NCBI GenBank assembly: GCA_958510825.1
Contig: OY294046.1
Location: forward strand, 73,045,808-73,109,807
Length of the DNA: 64,000 bases
Source of the DNA: Brachypterus glaber
Taxonomy: Eukaryota; Arthropoda; Insecta; Coleoptera; Kateretidae
Direction of reading: 5' to 3'
A program made the position numbers and the translations under genes. This document shows, in pieces, positions 12,296-23,608 of the stretch (its first letter is position 1; every line of letters begins with the position of its first letter). The notes under the pieces are model-generated. The model ran no database searches. It saw nothing but the letters and a program-made list of their open reading frames with translations, and was not told the origin of the DNA.

Positions 12296-12502
12296 TACTT
12301 AAGCCAAGTTTTAAATTCACAATCAATATCTTCTTGGCCGTTTTTTTTTCAGAATAGCTCACTTTAAATAGACAAAAGGAGAAAGAATTAATATAAAAAT
12401 ACTACATATAATCTGCCTTATTGATTTGATAAAGAAAAATAAAAAATATAAAATATTTTAATTTTATTATTCCATTAAAAAGAAAAATATAAAATATTTT
12501 TA

Positions 12503-13090
12503 TTTTATTATTCTATTAATCTATTTTCTAATCATCGTACAGAGTGATATTGGTAGATTGACAGTTTCGGGCTGCTGGCTTTCTTCAGTAACAAGAGTCA
12601 ACTCTGCACGCCGATTAAGAAAATATTCTTTGACTTTATTTAATAAAGTAATAAAGAAGACGGCCAGCAGCCCGAAACTGCAGTCTGCCAATATCACTCT
12701 GTACGATGATTAGAAAATAGATTGATGGAATAATAAGTTTATATTTTTATAATTTTCTTTAAAATTAAAAATTTCTTACCTTGTAAATTCTACGTCTAAC
12801 CACACGTTAGTGATACTATGTGCTTGAAACACACAAGTCTTCAACTTGCTACCATTCAAAGTCTCCAGACTAGGAGAAGTATGAGTAGTTGTCTACATCT
12901 AGCAATAGATGGCGCACAAGTATACATCAATCTGATGACATTACTTTTTTTGCGAGTAAGGTCAGGGACTGTTTTCTTAATCAGCGTACAGAAATAACTC
13001 TTGGTACTAAAGAGGGCCAGCAGCCCGAAACTGTCAGTCTACCAATATAACTCTGTACGATGATTAGAAAATACATTGATGGAATAATAA
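12503..13090. repeat. Three-armed inverted repeat
   Basis: A left arm at 12503-12580 contains CTAATCATCGTACAGAGTGA and AGTTTCGGGCTGCTGGC. Its inverse occurs twice, at 12662-12736 and 13015-13090. The middle and last arms are direct repeats of each other. Looks like a foldback element with a duplicated right end, or two overlapping insertions sharing one left end. Confidence 0.65.
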
Positions 13091-13397
13091 ATTAATATAT
13101 TTTATCAGTGATTTTTTAGCAAGAGCTTAAAAAAAAGAGTTTTTCCGAAAAAAAAGTAGCATTATATTCGCTGATTTCAAATCTGTATTCATAATTTTTT
13201 TTTCTCAGACCCTCTTAGGGGAAAAGAAATCTAAATATACCACATCGAGGTCTTAAACAATTAAATCTGCCCTATCTAAGGCTCAGGTACATTCTAGATA
13301 TTGCTGTCCTTTACTTCCAGTAGGGGCGATTGTATAATCATTCTTTTTTGATAGCTATCTGCAGGTGGACAATGAACATCCAAAAAACGCAATTAGT

Positions 13398-13488
13398 TTG
13401 TCAATTTAAAGTTATGTGTTTGACCTTTACTAATTTTCTGACAGCAGATATATAAAATCAGCTGATTGTCACTTTCCAACCATTGTCA
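13398..13488 (+). repeat. Left flank of a local duplication (filled copy)
   Basis: The stretch from TTTGTCAATTTAAAGTTATG to the TA at 13489 is repeated at 14727-14807 with several differences. Together with 14592-14614 and 14810-14832 it shows that the sequence around the 13491-14589 insertion is duplicated locally, and that the second copy is the empty site. Confidence 0.7.
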
Positions 13489-13490
13489 TA

Positions 13491-14589
13491 CACTCTAAAT
13501 TTGTCCGTCAATATTTCAGTAGTATTAACTGTAATAATTAAAGTAAATTCGCCATGTCAGAACGTGAATTTACAATATTTATTAAAATTAACCTCAATAT
13601 TACTTGGTTTAGTAAAATCTCAGCTCTTTTCCTGTCGCACTCTAAATTTGTCCGTCAATCTTTCAATAGTATTAACTGTAATAATTAAAGCAAATTCACC
13701 ATTTCGGAATGTTAATTTACAATATTTATTAAATTAACTTCAATATTACTCGGTTTAGTAAAGTCTCAACTCTTTTCCTGTCGGTACCATAATTTTGCAT
13801 TAAAATTCATGAATGTAGTCCAAAAACCCGGCACTTTTACAATATTGGTTGAAAATTACCATAAATATAGCTTACATTCGAATGTATTCTACAAAAGATA
13901 GCAGTAAAATTACGAAAATAAAAATTCACATTTTTACAGATAGCAGTGAATTTACAGTACTGATTTAAATTTACCACTTTCTTTGCTGGTAATATATGAC
14001 CTACTTTATTTGCTGTGAAATTACCATATTTTTATTTACAGTGCGGTACAATAATTTTGCATTAAAATTCTTGCATGTGGTTCAAAAACCCGGCACTTTT
14101 ACAGACAGTACCGAAAATTACAAGAGCCCGTAATACTGCTTGAAATACTCATTAAATTCGCTGCTTAAATTACTGTGAAATCACAGGTAAAAATTCACAT
14201 TTTTACTGGTAACAGCTAATTTACAGTATCTACTGATTTAAATTTACCACTTTCTTTGTTGGCAACATATGACCTACTTTATTTGCTGTGAAATTACCAT
14301 ATTTTTATTTACAGTGCGGTACAATAATTTTGCATTAAAATTCTTGCATGTGGTTCAAAAACCCGGCACTTTTACAGACAGTACCGAAAATTACAAGAGC
14401 CCGTAATACTGCTTGAAATACTCATTAAATTCGCTGCTTAAATTACTGTGAAATCACAGGTAAAAATTCACATTTTTACTGGTAACAGCTAATTTACAGT
14501 ATCTACTGATTTAAATTTACCACTTTCTTTGCTGGTAACATATGACCTACTTTATTTGCTGTGAAATTACCATATTTTCATTTACAGTG
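13491..14589. mobile_element. TA-flanked element built of tandem repeats
   Basis: Ends CACTCTAAAT and ATTTACAGTG are inverted relatives. TA lies on both sides, and an empty copy of the flanks at 14808-14809 carries a single TA. The inside is tandem: two units of about 147 bases (13491-13637, 13638-13783), then three of about 261-273 bases (13784-14044, 14045-14317, 14318-14589). The last two are nearly identical. Each long unit ends in a TTTACAGTG-like word, so an internal copy of the terminus is repeated. The 84-codon frame at 13483-13737 is a by-product. Confidence 0.75.
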
Positions 14590-14591
14590 TA

Positions 14592-14858
14592 GGCAACGGG
14601 GGGAAAATAGGCACTTCCTACTAAATCGATGTGCACTGAAATGGCTTGCGTCGAGGTGCGTATACTATTTTTTCTACGACCTAACACCTAAACATAAAAA
14701 AACGCAAAAATTATCTTAAAATTACTTTGTCAATTTAAGGTTATGTGTTTGAAGTTTCCTAATTTTCTGACACCAGATATGTAAAACCAGCTGACCATTA
14801 CTTCCCATAGGCAACGGGTGGGAAATAGGCACTAACTACTAACTATGTCATCGTATGA
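14592..14858. repeat. Right flank and second copy of the local duplication
   Basis: GGCAACGGGGGGAAAATAGG at 14592 recurs as GGCAACGGGTGGGAAATAGG at 14810. Between them lies the second left flank ending CTTCCCATA. This is the empty-site allele in the same chromosome. Confidence 0.65.
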
Positions 14859-15255
14859 AATAGTAGTTTTCGTAACGAGTAAGCGACTTTAGTTCTAACG
14901 AGAATGAAGTTTTTTTGACGACGCGAAGCGAAGTTAAAAAATCATTCGAGTGCACTATGGACTTGTCGCAAACGAGTTGCGAATAACATTTTTCGTTCGA
15001 TCTACAGTCTAGACTCTTTAAAAATGTATATTTTAAAGAATTACCTGTGTTAAATTTTTACATTTCAAACTTTTATATACGTCAAACCACTTTTGTCAAA
15101 ATCAAAGCTATGTGTACTCGTTTGGATAAATGAGTGTGCATAGTTGTCATTTCATTCAAATATGCATTATGGACTCGTGCGATAGAAAAATATCCTAACG
15201 AGGATATATAGTGAACATGCATTTTTCTGTATTTCGTGTACACTGGGTCGTACGA
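14859..15255 (+). repeat. Hairpin-ended repeat family E, copy 1 (empty site)
   Basis: Starts AATAGTAGTTTTCGTAACGAG, followed by a hairpin with stem GAATGAAGTTTTTTTGAC and tip GACGCGAAGCGAAG. The body includes GAATTACCTGTGTTAA, the uninterrupted form of the sequence into which a 305-bp element inserted in copy 2 (50091-50706). No ORF. Confidence 0.7.
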
Positions 15256-16060
15256 AAAATAAATAACAGTAAAGACGTACAGTAACTAACTTTGTTTTTT
15301 TTAATAGAGACTCTACTGTAAAAAGCAAAGTTAATGGAGATTTTATTATTAAAACAAAACGTATTGTTGTGAATACCCAGTTAAAGTCCGTTTTTACTGT
15401 TCAACACATAAATAAGAAATTAAATAATTATATTTCATTAATTCGTATTTATATTAAACTACAAAGACTTCTCTGAAATTGAACAGAATATAGTTCCATA
15501 AATAAATCCGTATACATCTCTTTTATAGGTTATAAAACCAAACAAAAACACCATTTGTCATTCTTCTGTTTCACTGTCAGCAATTATTAAACGGGTTCAA
15601 TTTTTTTGACAAATTGTAGCCAAAAATAATTAATCATTTCCACCCTCCTCAGCGCAATATTGTGACTGCTTTAAGCAAATTTGGCGTGGACAATTGTTCA
15701 TTAGGCGAAAATGCAAGCCACTAAATTGAAGTATCATTTTTTATATCAACACGATTAATTTTAGAAAAGGCCCTTGACAGATCATATATTTATAAAGTCG
15801 GTCGAACATTTCATTTAGGCATTGTAAGTGGAAGTGACCCCTGTTGGGACAATGAGCATTGCATTTTAGGGACACATCTGATAGAAGAACTCCCCATGCG
15901 ATGGACTTCAAGTACCTGTTCATCAATAATGCACTGTGTCCAATCTGATACATTTACAGCATGTGAGTCATGCACTAAGTTTTTTCCACTTTTGGGCACA
16001 TTTTTACTTTGATTATCGATTACTCGATTTATCTGTCAGCAAGTTATGTTTTCTCTAGAC
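15256..16060. other. No gene seen; weak minus-strand coding hint
   Basis: On the minus strand at 15741-15999 two overlapping frames give cysteine/histidine-containing peptides (for example CNAHCPNRGHFHLQC). They could be remnants of a transposase or zinc-binding protein broken by frameshifts. I cannot assign a family, and chance is possible. Confidence 0.25.
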
Positions 16061-16400
16061 AATAGTTATTTATGGTACCAGTGGGTAAAGTAAGATATTG
16101 CCCATGAGAAAATTAACCTGCGTGGCGTCAACCAAGCAGGTTAATTTTTGAGAGGGCAATATCTTACTTTACCCATGAGTGCCATACAAGGTTTTATCCA
16201 ATAAATAGCTTAGGAATTCATATTTTTATTAAAAATTTTAATTACATTTACAACAAAATAATTTGACAAGTGACAGTTGAGTGGGTAAAATAAATAATTA
16301 TCCACTCAATAAACTAAAAGCCACGCAGGGGTTATTATTGAGTTTATCTATTTAAGATAAAGCTGGTAATTGTCTTATTTTCTGTATGTATTGGATAAAA
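16061..16400 (+). repeat. Hairpin-ended repeat family C, copy 1
   Basis: AATAGTTATTTATGGTAC opens it. A hairpin of about 110 bases follows: arm GGGTAAAGTAAGATATTGCC, inner stem TTAACCTGC/GCAGGTTAA, and return arm GGCAATATCTTACTTTACCC. The body carries ATCCAATAAATAG and, near its far end, GTATTGGATAAA, its partial inverse. A second small stem ACTCAATAA/TTATTGAGT lies about 60-110 bases before the end. Other copies: 34829, 37466 (minus), 50718, 56234. Confidence 0.8.
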
Positions 16401-16430
16401 ATATTTATCATCATAGTCATCAGTAGCGGA

Positions 16431-16977
16431 CAAAGAATTTTTACCTCAAGAAGTTATTTCAGACCAATGTTTATGAAAGTGTCATCTTTTTGTTTGTTTG
16501 TTTACATAAACGTACGCGATACTGCTTCTGGTGTAAACATAAGTATCGCTAGTTTTGACCTTCTGGTGACCAGAGCGATGTTGCGTAATTTTCACTTTAT
16601 CATTATGGTAAATCTTTAAACCCACATTAAAATTTAAAAAAACTACTATACTACGACACTATAATTATGTTTGATAATATAATATAATTAAATTTATTAA
16701 AATTAAACTACTAGTTCATATAAAACTCAAACAAAACTAATATTTCTTAAAATTTACAATAAAATATCTAAAGCAGGTGTTGCAACCGGCAACACTGTAT
16801 TTCTTGACAGAGTTTACGACATTAGACTGTGAGTTTACACATGCTTTCTCTCTCTTTACGCGTACCAAGTGTAAACAATAGTCACTCCCCACCAGCCCCT
16901 CACCATAGTTGGTTCACGCTTCAAACAAAGCATACGGTAGATTTCATCATGTTCATTCTTGAGGTAAAAGTTCTTTG
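16431..16977 (-). mobile_element. hAT-like MITE family H, copy 1
   Basis: Ends CAAAGAATTTTTACCTCAAG and CTTGAGGTAAAAGTTCTTTG form the terminal inverted repeat. The exact 8-bp duplication GTAGCGGA lies at 16423-16430 and 16978-16985. An 8-bp duplication and CA-starting ends are typical of the hAT superfamily. It is inverted relative to copies at 25174 and 40562. No transposase inside; the frames at 16386-16619 and 16953-17225 are not real. Confidence 0.85.
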
Positions 16978-16985
16978 GTAGCGGA

Positions 16986-17878
16986 GCTGAAAAACCATAG
17001 AGAAATATAGCACTTTTGAATCGAAATATCGAAGAGTTTTAACTTGGGTTTCAATCTATAAATCAAGATTTCTTGTGCTGTCGATTTTGAAAAAAAAAAA
17101 TCATGACAAAAGCGTAATTCAAAAAAATCAAGACAAGGCCAGAGCCATTTCGTCAAAAATCGAGACTCTTGATCAAGGATCAAGACTTCTCGAATCCTTA
17201 TAAAATGTTTGTACTTTCCGTACATCTATCACTTAAAAGTTTGGGGTAAGTTCGCTACAGATAAGCTATGAAAATAAAGAATCATTGTGAATAATAAAAA
17301 CCAATCTATTATACGGATATTTCGATGCGTGGTGCTAAGGTCACCCAACCCTGCAGAATGTCGATAGTCTTTAAAATAAACAATGTCGCGAGTGGAGAAA
17401 AGAGGTTAATCGTCGAGACCGAACATAAACTTAATCGCCGAAAAATAGTCACGAAAAGATCAACCTATTTTATATTTCGAAAATCGAGAAAACCAAGATT
17501 AGAAATTCTGTTTTTTGACTCTCTTAAAATGCTAGTTTTGACTTTTTAGTAAATAAGTATCTTGGTTTGGATGCAAGAATAACATTTAAACAGACTAAGT
17601 TACAAAACTATGGAAAAGTATAACTGAAAAGGAATAACGTGTTTCGATGGTTGTGTTAAGGGTTTCATGAGTTCTCCTCAAAATTCCAAAACAGACCAAC
17701 AAACCAAATTAAAATACAAGATAACGAGCTCGACAAATGTATACAGAAATAGATCTAATATTCATGAAAGCATATAATTTATATAAATATAAATTTCAAT
17801 AAATATTAGGACAGAGAATTTTTATTTTGTAATCCTGTTTAAAGGTTCAAGTGTACAGTGTCACAAAAAATATTTGTC
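16986..17878. other. No gene seen
   Basis: AT-rich, single copy within the window. The small frame at 17325-17549 has no recognised domain. Confidence 0.35.
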
Positions 17879-17883
17879 CTAAG

Positions 17884-18043
17884 ATTCTAACCCATCATTT
17901 CCTATGTTTTTTGATGCGCTAAAACCGATTTTACCATAAAAAAAGATTATATGCGATTGTGAAAAAACTGCGCCATTAATCTTTTTTTATTGGTGAAATT
18001 GGTTTTAGCGCATCAAAAAACATAGGAAATGATGGGTTAGAAT
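17884..18043. mobile_element. 160-bp hairpin MITE
   Basis: Arms of about 62 bases start ATTCTAACCCATCATTTCC and its inverse, with few mismatches, around a loop of about 30 bases. The direct repeat CTAAG lies at 17879-17883 and 18044-18048 and may be a 5-bp target duplication. Arm identity is high, so it may be relatively young. The transcript would fold into a near-perfect hairpin. Confidence 0.65.
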
Positions 18044-18048
18044 CTAAG

Positions 18049-18615
18049 TACAGAGATGTTTTTGTAGACTTATAGAAAATATGAGTTAGTCCAATTTGAA
18101 GTCGATCACAGTTAATTTATAACGAACATACACATATTAAATAATTTTTATAGGGAAAAATAGTGTGACCGTATTACACTGTAATCGACTCATCTAGTCT
18201 AACTTCCATAACATTTTTTACAATAACTTTTTACCCGACTGACCAAGAAAGGAGGGTAAGGAGTTTAACAGTCTATATGTATCTGTTTGTTTGTACTACT
18301 CTACAGCCTAAACGCCTTGACAGAATTTGACAATTGAGGTGTAAACTATTCGTATTCATGCCGCGGGTGACATAGGCTTTATAAAAAATACACGTTTGGC
18401 CTATTTGGCCTATCATCATCAGGGATTTATAAAGATCAAACCTGAAAACCATCCAATTTTTATAAATGAGGTATTAAACGATGCGTCTTGGTCCCATGAA
18501 TAAAAGTAGTTATTATAGTTATAGATTTATTTGCCCACGTTTTGACTATATTCGAGTTATTCGTGACTGTTACTATATATATTATTTCACATTATTCTTG
18601 TTTTATACTTTATAC
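18049..18615. other. No gene seen
   Basis: Contains a local GCCTATTTGGCCTATCATC stretch but no supported feature. Confidence 0.3.
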
Positions 18616-19109
18616 GCATTTTGCTTGTTCTTATAGGCCCATAAGAGGTCTGTACTTTTTGTTATTTTGGGTTGGCAACAGACCTGGCCTATCGCTTGAA
18701 GGTTTCCGTGCAAATGTCAATGTCGCTTTAAAGTTAAATTTTCTACAAAATTTTGTGTTTAGGTTATTTTTACCATGTTAAAATTGTGGCTTGGTTAATT
18801 GCAGTAAAAAAGAGAAGAGATGACTATAAAATATATCAAAATATCATTTGTTCTTAAAATTTTAAACATGGTGTAAACTGTAATGCCAATCCAAAACAAA
18901 AATACCTAAATCAGTCATCAATTTAAATGTAAGTTTTTTTTAAATTTTAGAGAAAAATAGAAAAAATTGTATAAAGCACTCGTTTCATAACACGTTTTTA
19001 GCCCACGAGTACAAGTTTAGAAAACGAGCCGCTTGCGGCGAGTTTTCTAAAGTACGTTATAGTAGTAGTAATAAAGTATGTTATGAAACTAGTACCTTAA
19101 TATACTATT
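18616..19109 (+). repeat. Repeat family B, copy 2
   Basis: Closely matches copy 1 from TTCTTATAGGCCCATAAGAG to the end hairpin (tip inverted relative to copy 1: GAGCCGCTTGCGGCG) and to TTAATATACTATT. The flipped tip fits inversion of a palindrome tip. No ORF; the frame at 18542-18781 is repeat-derived. Confidence 0.8.
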
Positions 19110-19479
19110 ATTTAATCAGTCGGGTGTTTTTTTTTTTAATTAAATTATTTTTTTTTAAATATTCGTATGTTTTATTTAGCCACTGGTGGAAGAGACTTGA
19201 TTCTTTGTGAATCAATCGTGTCGTTCAATTCAGCAAAGCTATGGAGAGCATTTGCCGGACTATCTCACTTTGCGATGTCCACTTGAGTTTCTCTTGTGCG
19301 GCAATAGAGGGAGCTGAACGTATATAAATAAGGATTTTTTTCAGATTATGTGTAGTTAAGCACTAAAAGAACCTTTTATTGTGGAGATGGTGTTAATTTA
19401 CTCTTACTAAACCCTGGTCTGACTTAAGAATCCCAAAGAAAAAGTTTTATTTCAACTGGTATTTTTTTTTATCTATTAG
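19110..19479. other. No gene seen
   Basis: Starts with T-rich runs. About 19190-19330 has mixed composition but no frame or repeat partner. Confidence 0.3.
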
Positions 19480-19483
19480 TTAA

Positions 19484-19943
19484 CCCTTAGCTACAGACAC
19501 TGCGTAGATTTTACGCCTGGTATGCAATTTGTGATTTCTCCGAACCCCAAATAACTGCGGATTTCCGCGTCTCAGTACCTTTCGGACTCAGTTTAAGCAT
19601 TAAATCCGAGCGGAGAAGATGGTATGTTGCACGATGATTTTTTACGTGTTTAAAATTAAGCGGCGTAAAAAATAGGCCCTGTCTTTAAGTACGAAATAAT
19701 AAAAACAATAGGTTTTACCTATTTTTTTTTTATTTTTTTTCAGAATATTGTTTATGTTGTTTATTTTTAACTTAAAAGTTTTTAAATTTATCTTATAAAT
19801 ATATATTTTTCCTTCTACCAAATTTCCCAACCAAGTCAAAATTTAAAAACAAATTTTTCGACTTTGAAATTGTTTAAAGGAAGGTGTTTTTTTACGCCAT
19901 ATCTGTAGGTATGTTCCATAAATAAGGTGTCTATGGCAGAGGG
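19484..19943. mobile_element. piggyBac-like MITE
   Basis: TTAA lies on both sides (19480-19483, 19944-19947). Ends CCCTTAGCTACAGACAC and GTGTCTATGGCAGAGGG are inverted relatives. TTAA targeting and a CCC start are the established signature of piggyBac elements. At 460 bp it has no transposase. The interior is T/A-run rich with a possible minor palindrome around GCGTAAAATCTACGC-like words near 19505. Confidence 0.8.
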
Positions 19944-20070
19944 TTAAATTTAGGCGCCATGATGGTTAAAATCATGTTGCAACACTTAACACAAATATAT
20001 TTTTAAATATTTAGAATAAAATGTTTGAAATATTCTAACATATTTGACAAATAACTAACTTTAAAGGTTT

Positions 20071-20472
20071 TTTCTATTTTGCAACTCTTTTAAACTCATA
20101 ATCACACGTATTTTGCGTGTTCTTATAGGCCCATAAGAGGTCTCTACTTTTTTTTCTTTTGGGTTGGCAACAGATAAAAGCTATCGCTTGAAGTTTTCTG
20201 TGCAAATGCCAAGGTCACTTTAAAGTTTAATTTTCTACAAAATTTTGTGTTTAGGTTATTTTTTACCGTGTTGAAATTGTGTCTTGGTTAATTGCAGTGA
20301 AAAAGAGAAGAGATGGCTATAAAATATATCAAAATATCATTTGTTCTTGGAATTTTAAACATGTTTTTTTTTTAATTTTAGAGCAAAATAGAAAAAATTG
20401 TATAAAGCACTCCTTTCATAACACGTTTTTAGCGCACTAGTACTTTAGAAAACTCTCCGCAAGCGGCTCGTT
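20071..20472 (+). repeat. Repeat family B, copy 3 (hairpin cut short)
   Basis: Begins TTTCTATTTTGCAACTC and follows copy 1, with a deletion after TTTAAACATG. It stops inside the end hairpin just after the tip GCAAGCGGCTCG, so the return arm is missing. Confidence 0.75.
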
Positions 20473-20840
20473 AAAAAAAAATCCAAAATCGCCAATTTTA
20501 ATACAGAAAAAATCGCTGATTGCTTACAAACTAGGTCCTTTTTCACGTGAGCCTTGAGATAAAGAAGGAAATACTAAAATGGTCTTTATAGAAGATGGAT
20601 AACGTTTATTTGTCCAACTCGTTGTATATCTAAGTTTTGTTTGTGTTTTCCATTTTGAATAAAATTATATGAAACAGTTTTTGTTGTTTTTAATCAACGG
20701 GTTCAATTTTAAAAACTTTTAGAATAAATACATTATTTTCCATGAGATTATCTTTCTCTTGTTTCTTTTCATGATATTTTAGACATTTTAAAGTGGATTT
20801 TTCTATTTATATAGTATAAATTCTATAATAAGAAAAAAAA
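20473..20840. other. No gene seen
   Basis: AT-rich filler between repeat copies. Confidence 0.3.
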
Positions 20841-21524
20841 GTATTTCTATAACGAGTATGGAATAGACAATATTCCGCGCGAGCGGAAAGTTTGAGGTCC
20901 CGCGATCTCGGAATGACTATTCCATACGTGTTGTTGACTATACTTTTTCTTCGACTGCAAATATGAAACACTGTATGGCTTTAAACTGCTGAGAAGGTTA
21001 AAAACAATGTTTTTTGTGACTCGACATTGTAAATGCAACAAAACACATATTTTTAAATAAAGCAATTAATGTTATTTAATAATTTTATCAAATCAGTACG
21101 TAAAAAAGATTTTTATTTAATTTTAGCACATATTTACAAATTATAATGCAAAAATTGAAGGTTATGTCAGATTGTTGTGACAGATATCAGGTTTAAATAT
21201 TTAACAATAGATGGAACAGTTTTAATTTTTTGAACTAAATTGATAAAAAACTGGTCAAATATTAAGAAAAACTAATAAACTTTATGTAATTTTAACACAA
21301 AACTTTAAATTGCATTAAATTATTCAATGTTTAATGGTAAAATATATATATTTTTGCTAATTTTGCTACAGTTTTCTTTACTTTTATAAACAAGAGATGG
21401 CACTACATGTGCTCATTCTAACACTTGATACAGAATATTCATACCGTATCTAGAGCTAGAATGGATTAATTCTGGGTTTGAAAAGTGTTTGTATTTGCAT
21501 ACATTCTAAAGCAGTCGTAGAAAA
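20841..21524 (+). repeat. Repeat family A, copy 2
   Basis: Full-length body from CTATAACGAGTATGGAATAG to AAAGCAGTCGTAGAAAA. The hairpin is shortened between GCGGAAAGTTTGAGGTCCCG. It contains the segment around AAACAAGAGATGGCACTACA that copy 1 lacks. No ORF; the minus frame at 20847-21065 is within the repeat. Confidence 0.8.
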
Positions 21525-21568
21525 TGACTAGTGTTAACGAAAAGATCATAGTAATTTTTAAACATATC

Positions 21569-22412
21569 TCGGCGATCTTGGACTAATTTTTAATCAGAAA
21601 TGTAATCACTCTTAGTTTTTTTTTCAATTAATTTGGGGACATCGCCTTTTATTTTAGGAACAAACCAAAAAAAATCGTTTGAGCGATTTTAAGAAAATTC
21701 GAATTTCATTTGTTTTTATATTTATTTTCAGTGTATGTTTAATATTTATTAAGGATATCAAAAGGGTTTATTTTTTTTAAAGAAATGTTGTAGAATATCC
21801 TTGTTTTTATTTTTATTTGTTTCTAAGATCAAAATTGATAAAACTCATTTTTTAATCAAGTCTGCCATTGTAACCTATGATAGATATTTAAAACTTTAAA
21901 AATAATTTAAAATTAGTTTAACGCCATCTACAAATTTTATGTTAGAAAATTGCTACAAAATGGCTCTAAGAACACCATATCTAAGATAACGCCAACTTCA
22001 TTTTATTGTATAATACAATAAAATTAAGTTGGCGTTGGTACCAAGTTAGAGCCATTTTGTGGTAATTTTCTAACAAAATTTGTAGATGAGGTTAAGCTAA
22101 TTTTAAATTATTTTAATTTTTTTAAATATCTCAACGGGTAACAAGAAGACTTGATTAAAAAATGAGTTTTGTCAATTTTGATTTTAAATATCTTAGAATC
22201 AAATGAAAATAAAAATATATTCTACAAAATTGCTTAAAAAAAATAAAATCTTTGACCGTAATAAAAATTAAATTTTTACACTAAAAATAAATGAAAATCG
22301 AATTTTCTTATTCGTTTTGCTCCTAAAATGATCAGGGGATGTCCCCAAATCAATTTCTAAAAAAAAACTAAGTTATTACATTGCTGATTAAAAGTTATTC
22401 CAAGATCGCCGT
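21569..22412. mobile_element. Foldback element of about 840 bp
   Basis: Left arm from TCGGCGATCTTGGACTAA, right arm to TTCCAAGATCGCCG. Pairing extends through GGGGACATC/GATGTCCCC and ends at a centre near 22010-22030 (TATTGTATAATACAATA). Inner pairing around GCCAACTT and GCTCTAAG is strong. Arms of about 420 bases make it a candidate hairpin-RNA source. No clear target duplication. It directly abuts a LINE remnant. Confidence 0.7.
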
Positions 22413-22423
22413 GATTCAGATCC

Positions 22424-22942
22424 TTGATGCACTATTATAAGCAAAAAAAAAAAATTAAGCTTAAAATCGCTTTTTTTGCTTATGTAAGAACTAGGCTGGA
22501 ATACGCATCACTAATTTGGTACCCCATTTATAATGTGCAAATAGATGCTTTAGAAGCAATCAACCGACGATTTTTAAAATTTTTATATTTCAAACAAGAG
22601 GGTGTTTATCCTGAACAAGGTTTTGATCATTCTGTGTTACTCGACAGATTTGGTATACTTTCTCTTTATACAAGAAGAATCAATTTTTCTTTAAGCTTTC
22701 TTTATAAGCTCCTACATAATCTAATCGATTGTCCAGAGCTTTTAACTCAAATAAATTTTAAGGTCCCCAGACTAGGATCACGCCATAGAGAAACATTTTT
22801 GTGTAACCTTAGTAGAACAAATGTTTTGTCAAAATCGCCTTTAAATATTATGTGTGATAACTATAATACCTTAATTAACTCAGTTGACACTGATATTAAT
22901 ATTTGCTCATTAAACTCAATGTTATACACTACAAACCTATAA
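22424..22942 (+). pseudogene. Reverse transcriptase C-terminal fragment
   Basis: 172-codon open frame. The RT catalytic core is absent; only the thumb and downstream domain remain, so it cannot be active. Recognised by RTRLEYASLIW and the spacing to the following arginine/phenylalanine-rich segment. No frameshift inside the remaining part, so it is not very old or was truncated on insertion. Confidence 0.75.
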
Positions 22943-23096
22943 TAGGTCACATTAGTGTATTTTTCTTTTTTTTATATATATTTATTAATAGCTATATAAT
23001 ATGATATATTATGAATATTGAATATTTTACCCTGTAAATGGATTATTCTGTTGGGTGAATAAAGATTATTATTATTATTATTATTATTATTATAGT
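22424..23096 (+). mobile_element. 5'-truncated LINE, RT C-terminal end and (ATT)n tail
   Basis: The frame 22424-22942 (172 codons) encodes the region after the RT palm. It shows the pattern RLEYASLIWYP, then an INRRFLKF-like motif and a C-terminal helix-rich part (SLYTRRINFSLSFLYKLL). This is how Jockey/CR1-type non-LTR retrotransposons end. After the stop comes about 120 bases of 3' UTR, GAATAAAG and an (ATT)n tail to about 23096. The N-terminal 10 or so residues are probably not native, since the foldback element ends just upstream. Confidence 0.8.
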
Positions 23097-23118
23097 TATA
23101 ATAACCAGTATTCGGCGT

Positions 23119-23516
23119 AAACTCAGTTATGACTCATCAACGTTGAAAATAAACACAAAAACATAGGCTTACGGAATAATTTTGCCGAATTATGGGGAAA
23201 TTTTTATAAAGGTCACTAAATCGAAACATTTGACGACTAATTTGTTACACACAACAATATTGACTATACATATTAACTATAAATATGTTTATATATCAGT
23301 GTATTTCGAAGAAAAAACCGATATTCAAATTTTATCTTTTAAGAATACGAAAGTTTTTAATTTTTATTTATCGATAACTTTTTTTCCCACCTTACTCGTT
23401 TAAATGGAATCATTAAAAATAATCAAGAAGAAAAGAAATAATAATGTAAATATTTAAAACCTCGCCTCAACGCTAGAGTCGACGCGGCGCCTATGCGAGT
23501 ACTGGAAATTCGCCGA
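23119..23516 (+). repeat. Dispersed repeat, long copy (pair with 1776-2051)
   Basis: Contains the segment of about 120 bases missing from 1776-2051, framed by GAAGAAAA words. Both copies share the GACGCGGCGCCTATGCGAG block near the end. Class unknown. Confidence 0.75.
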
Positions 23517-23608
23517 CTACTGATAATAACAACGTATCTATATAAAAAAAATTTTTGGAACCATACTGTACCCAATATTTTATATAATATAAAAACATGA
23601 TTATACAT

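Noticed and set aside
13491..14589. Tandem units considered as a CRISPR-like array
   Set aside because: Units are 147 and about 270 bp without short repeat and spacer structure, in a eukaryotic setting, and have TIR ends.
15741..15999. Minus-strand frames with Cys/His-rich peptides as a zinc-binding gene
   Set aside because: Two overlapping frames with no continuing ORF and no match to a family pattern. Kept only as a weak note in the features.
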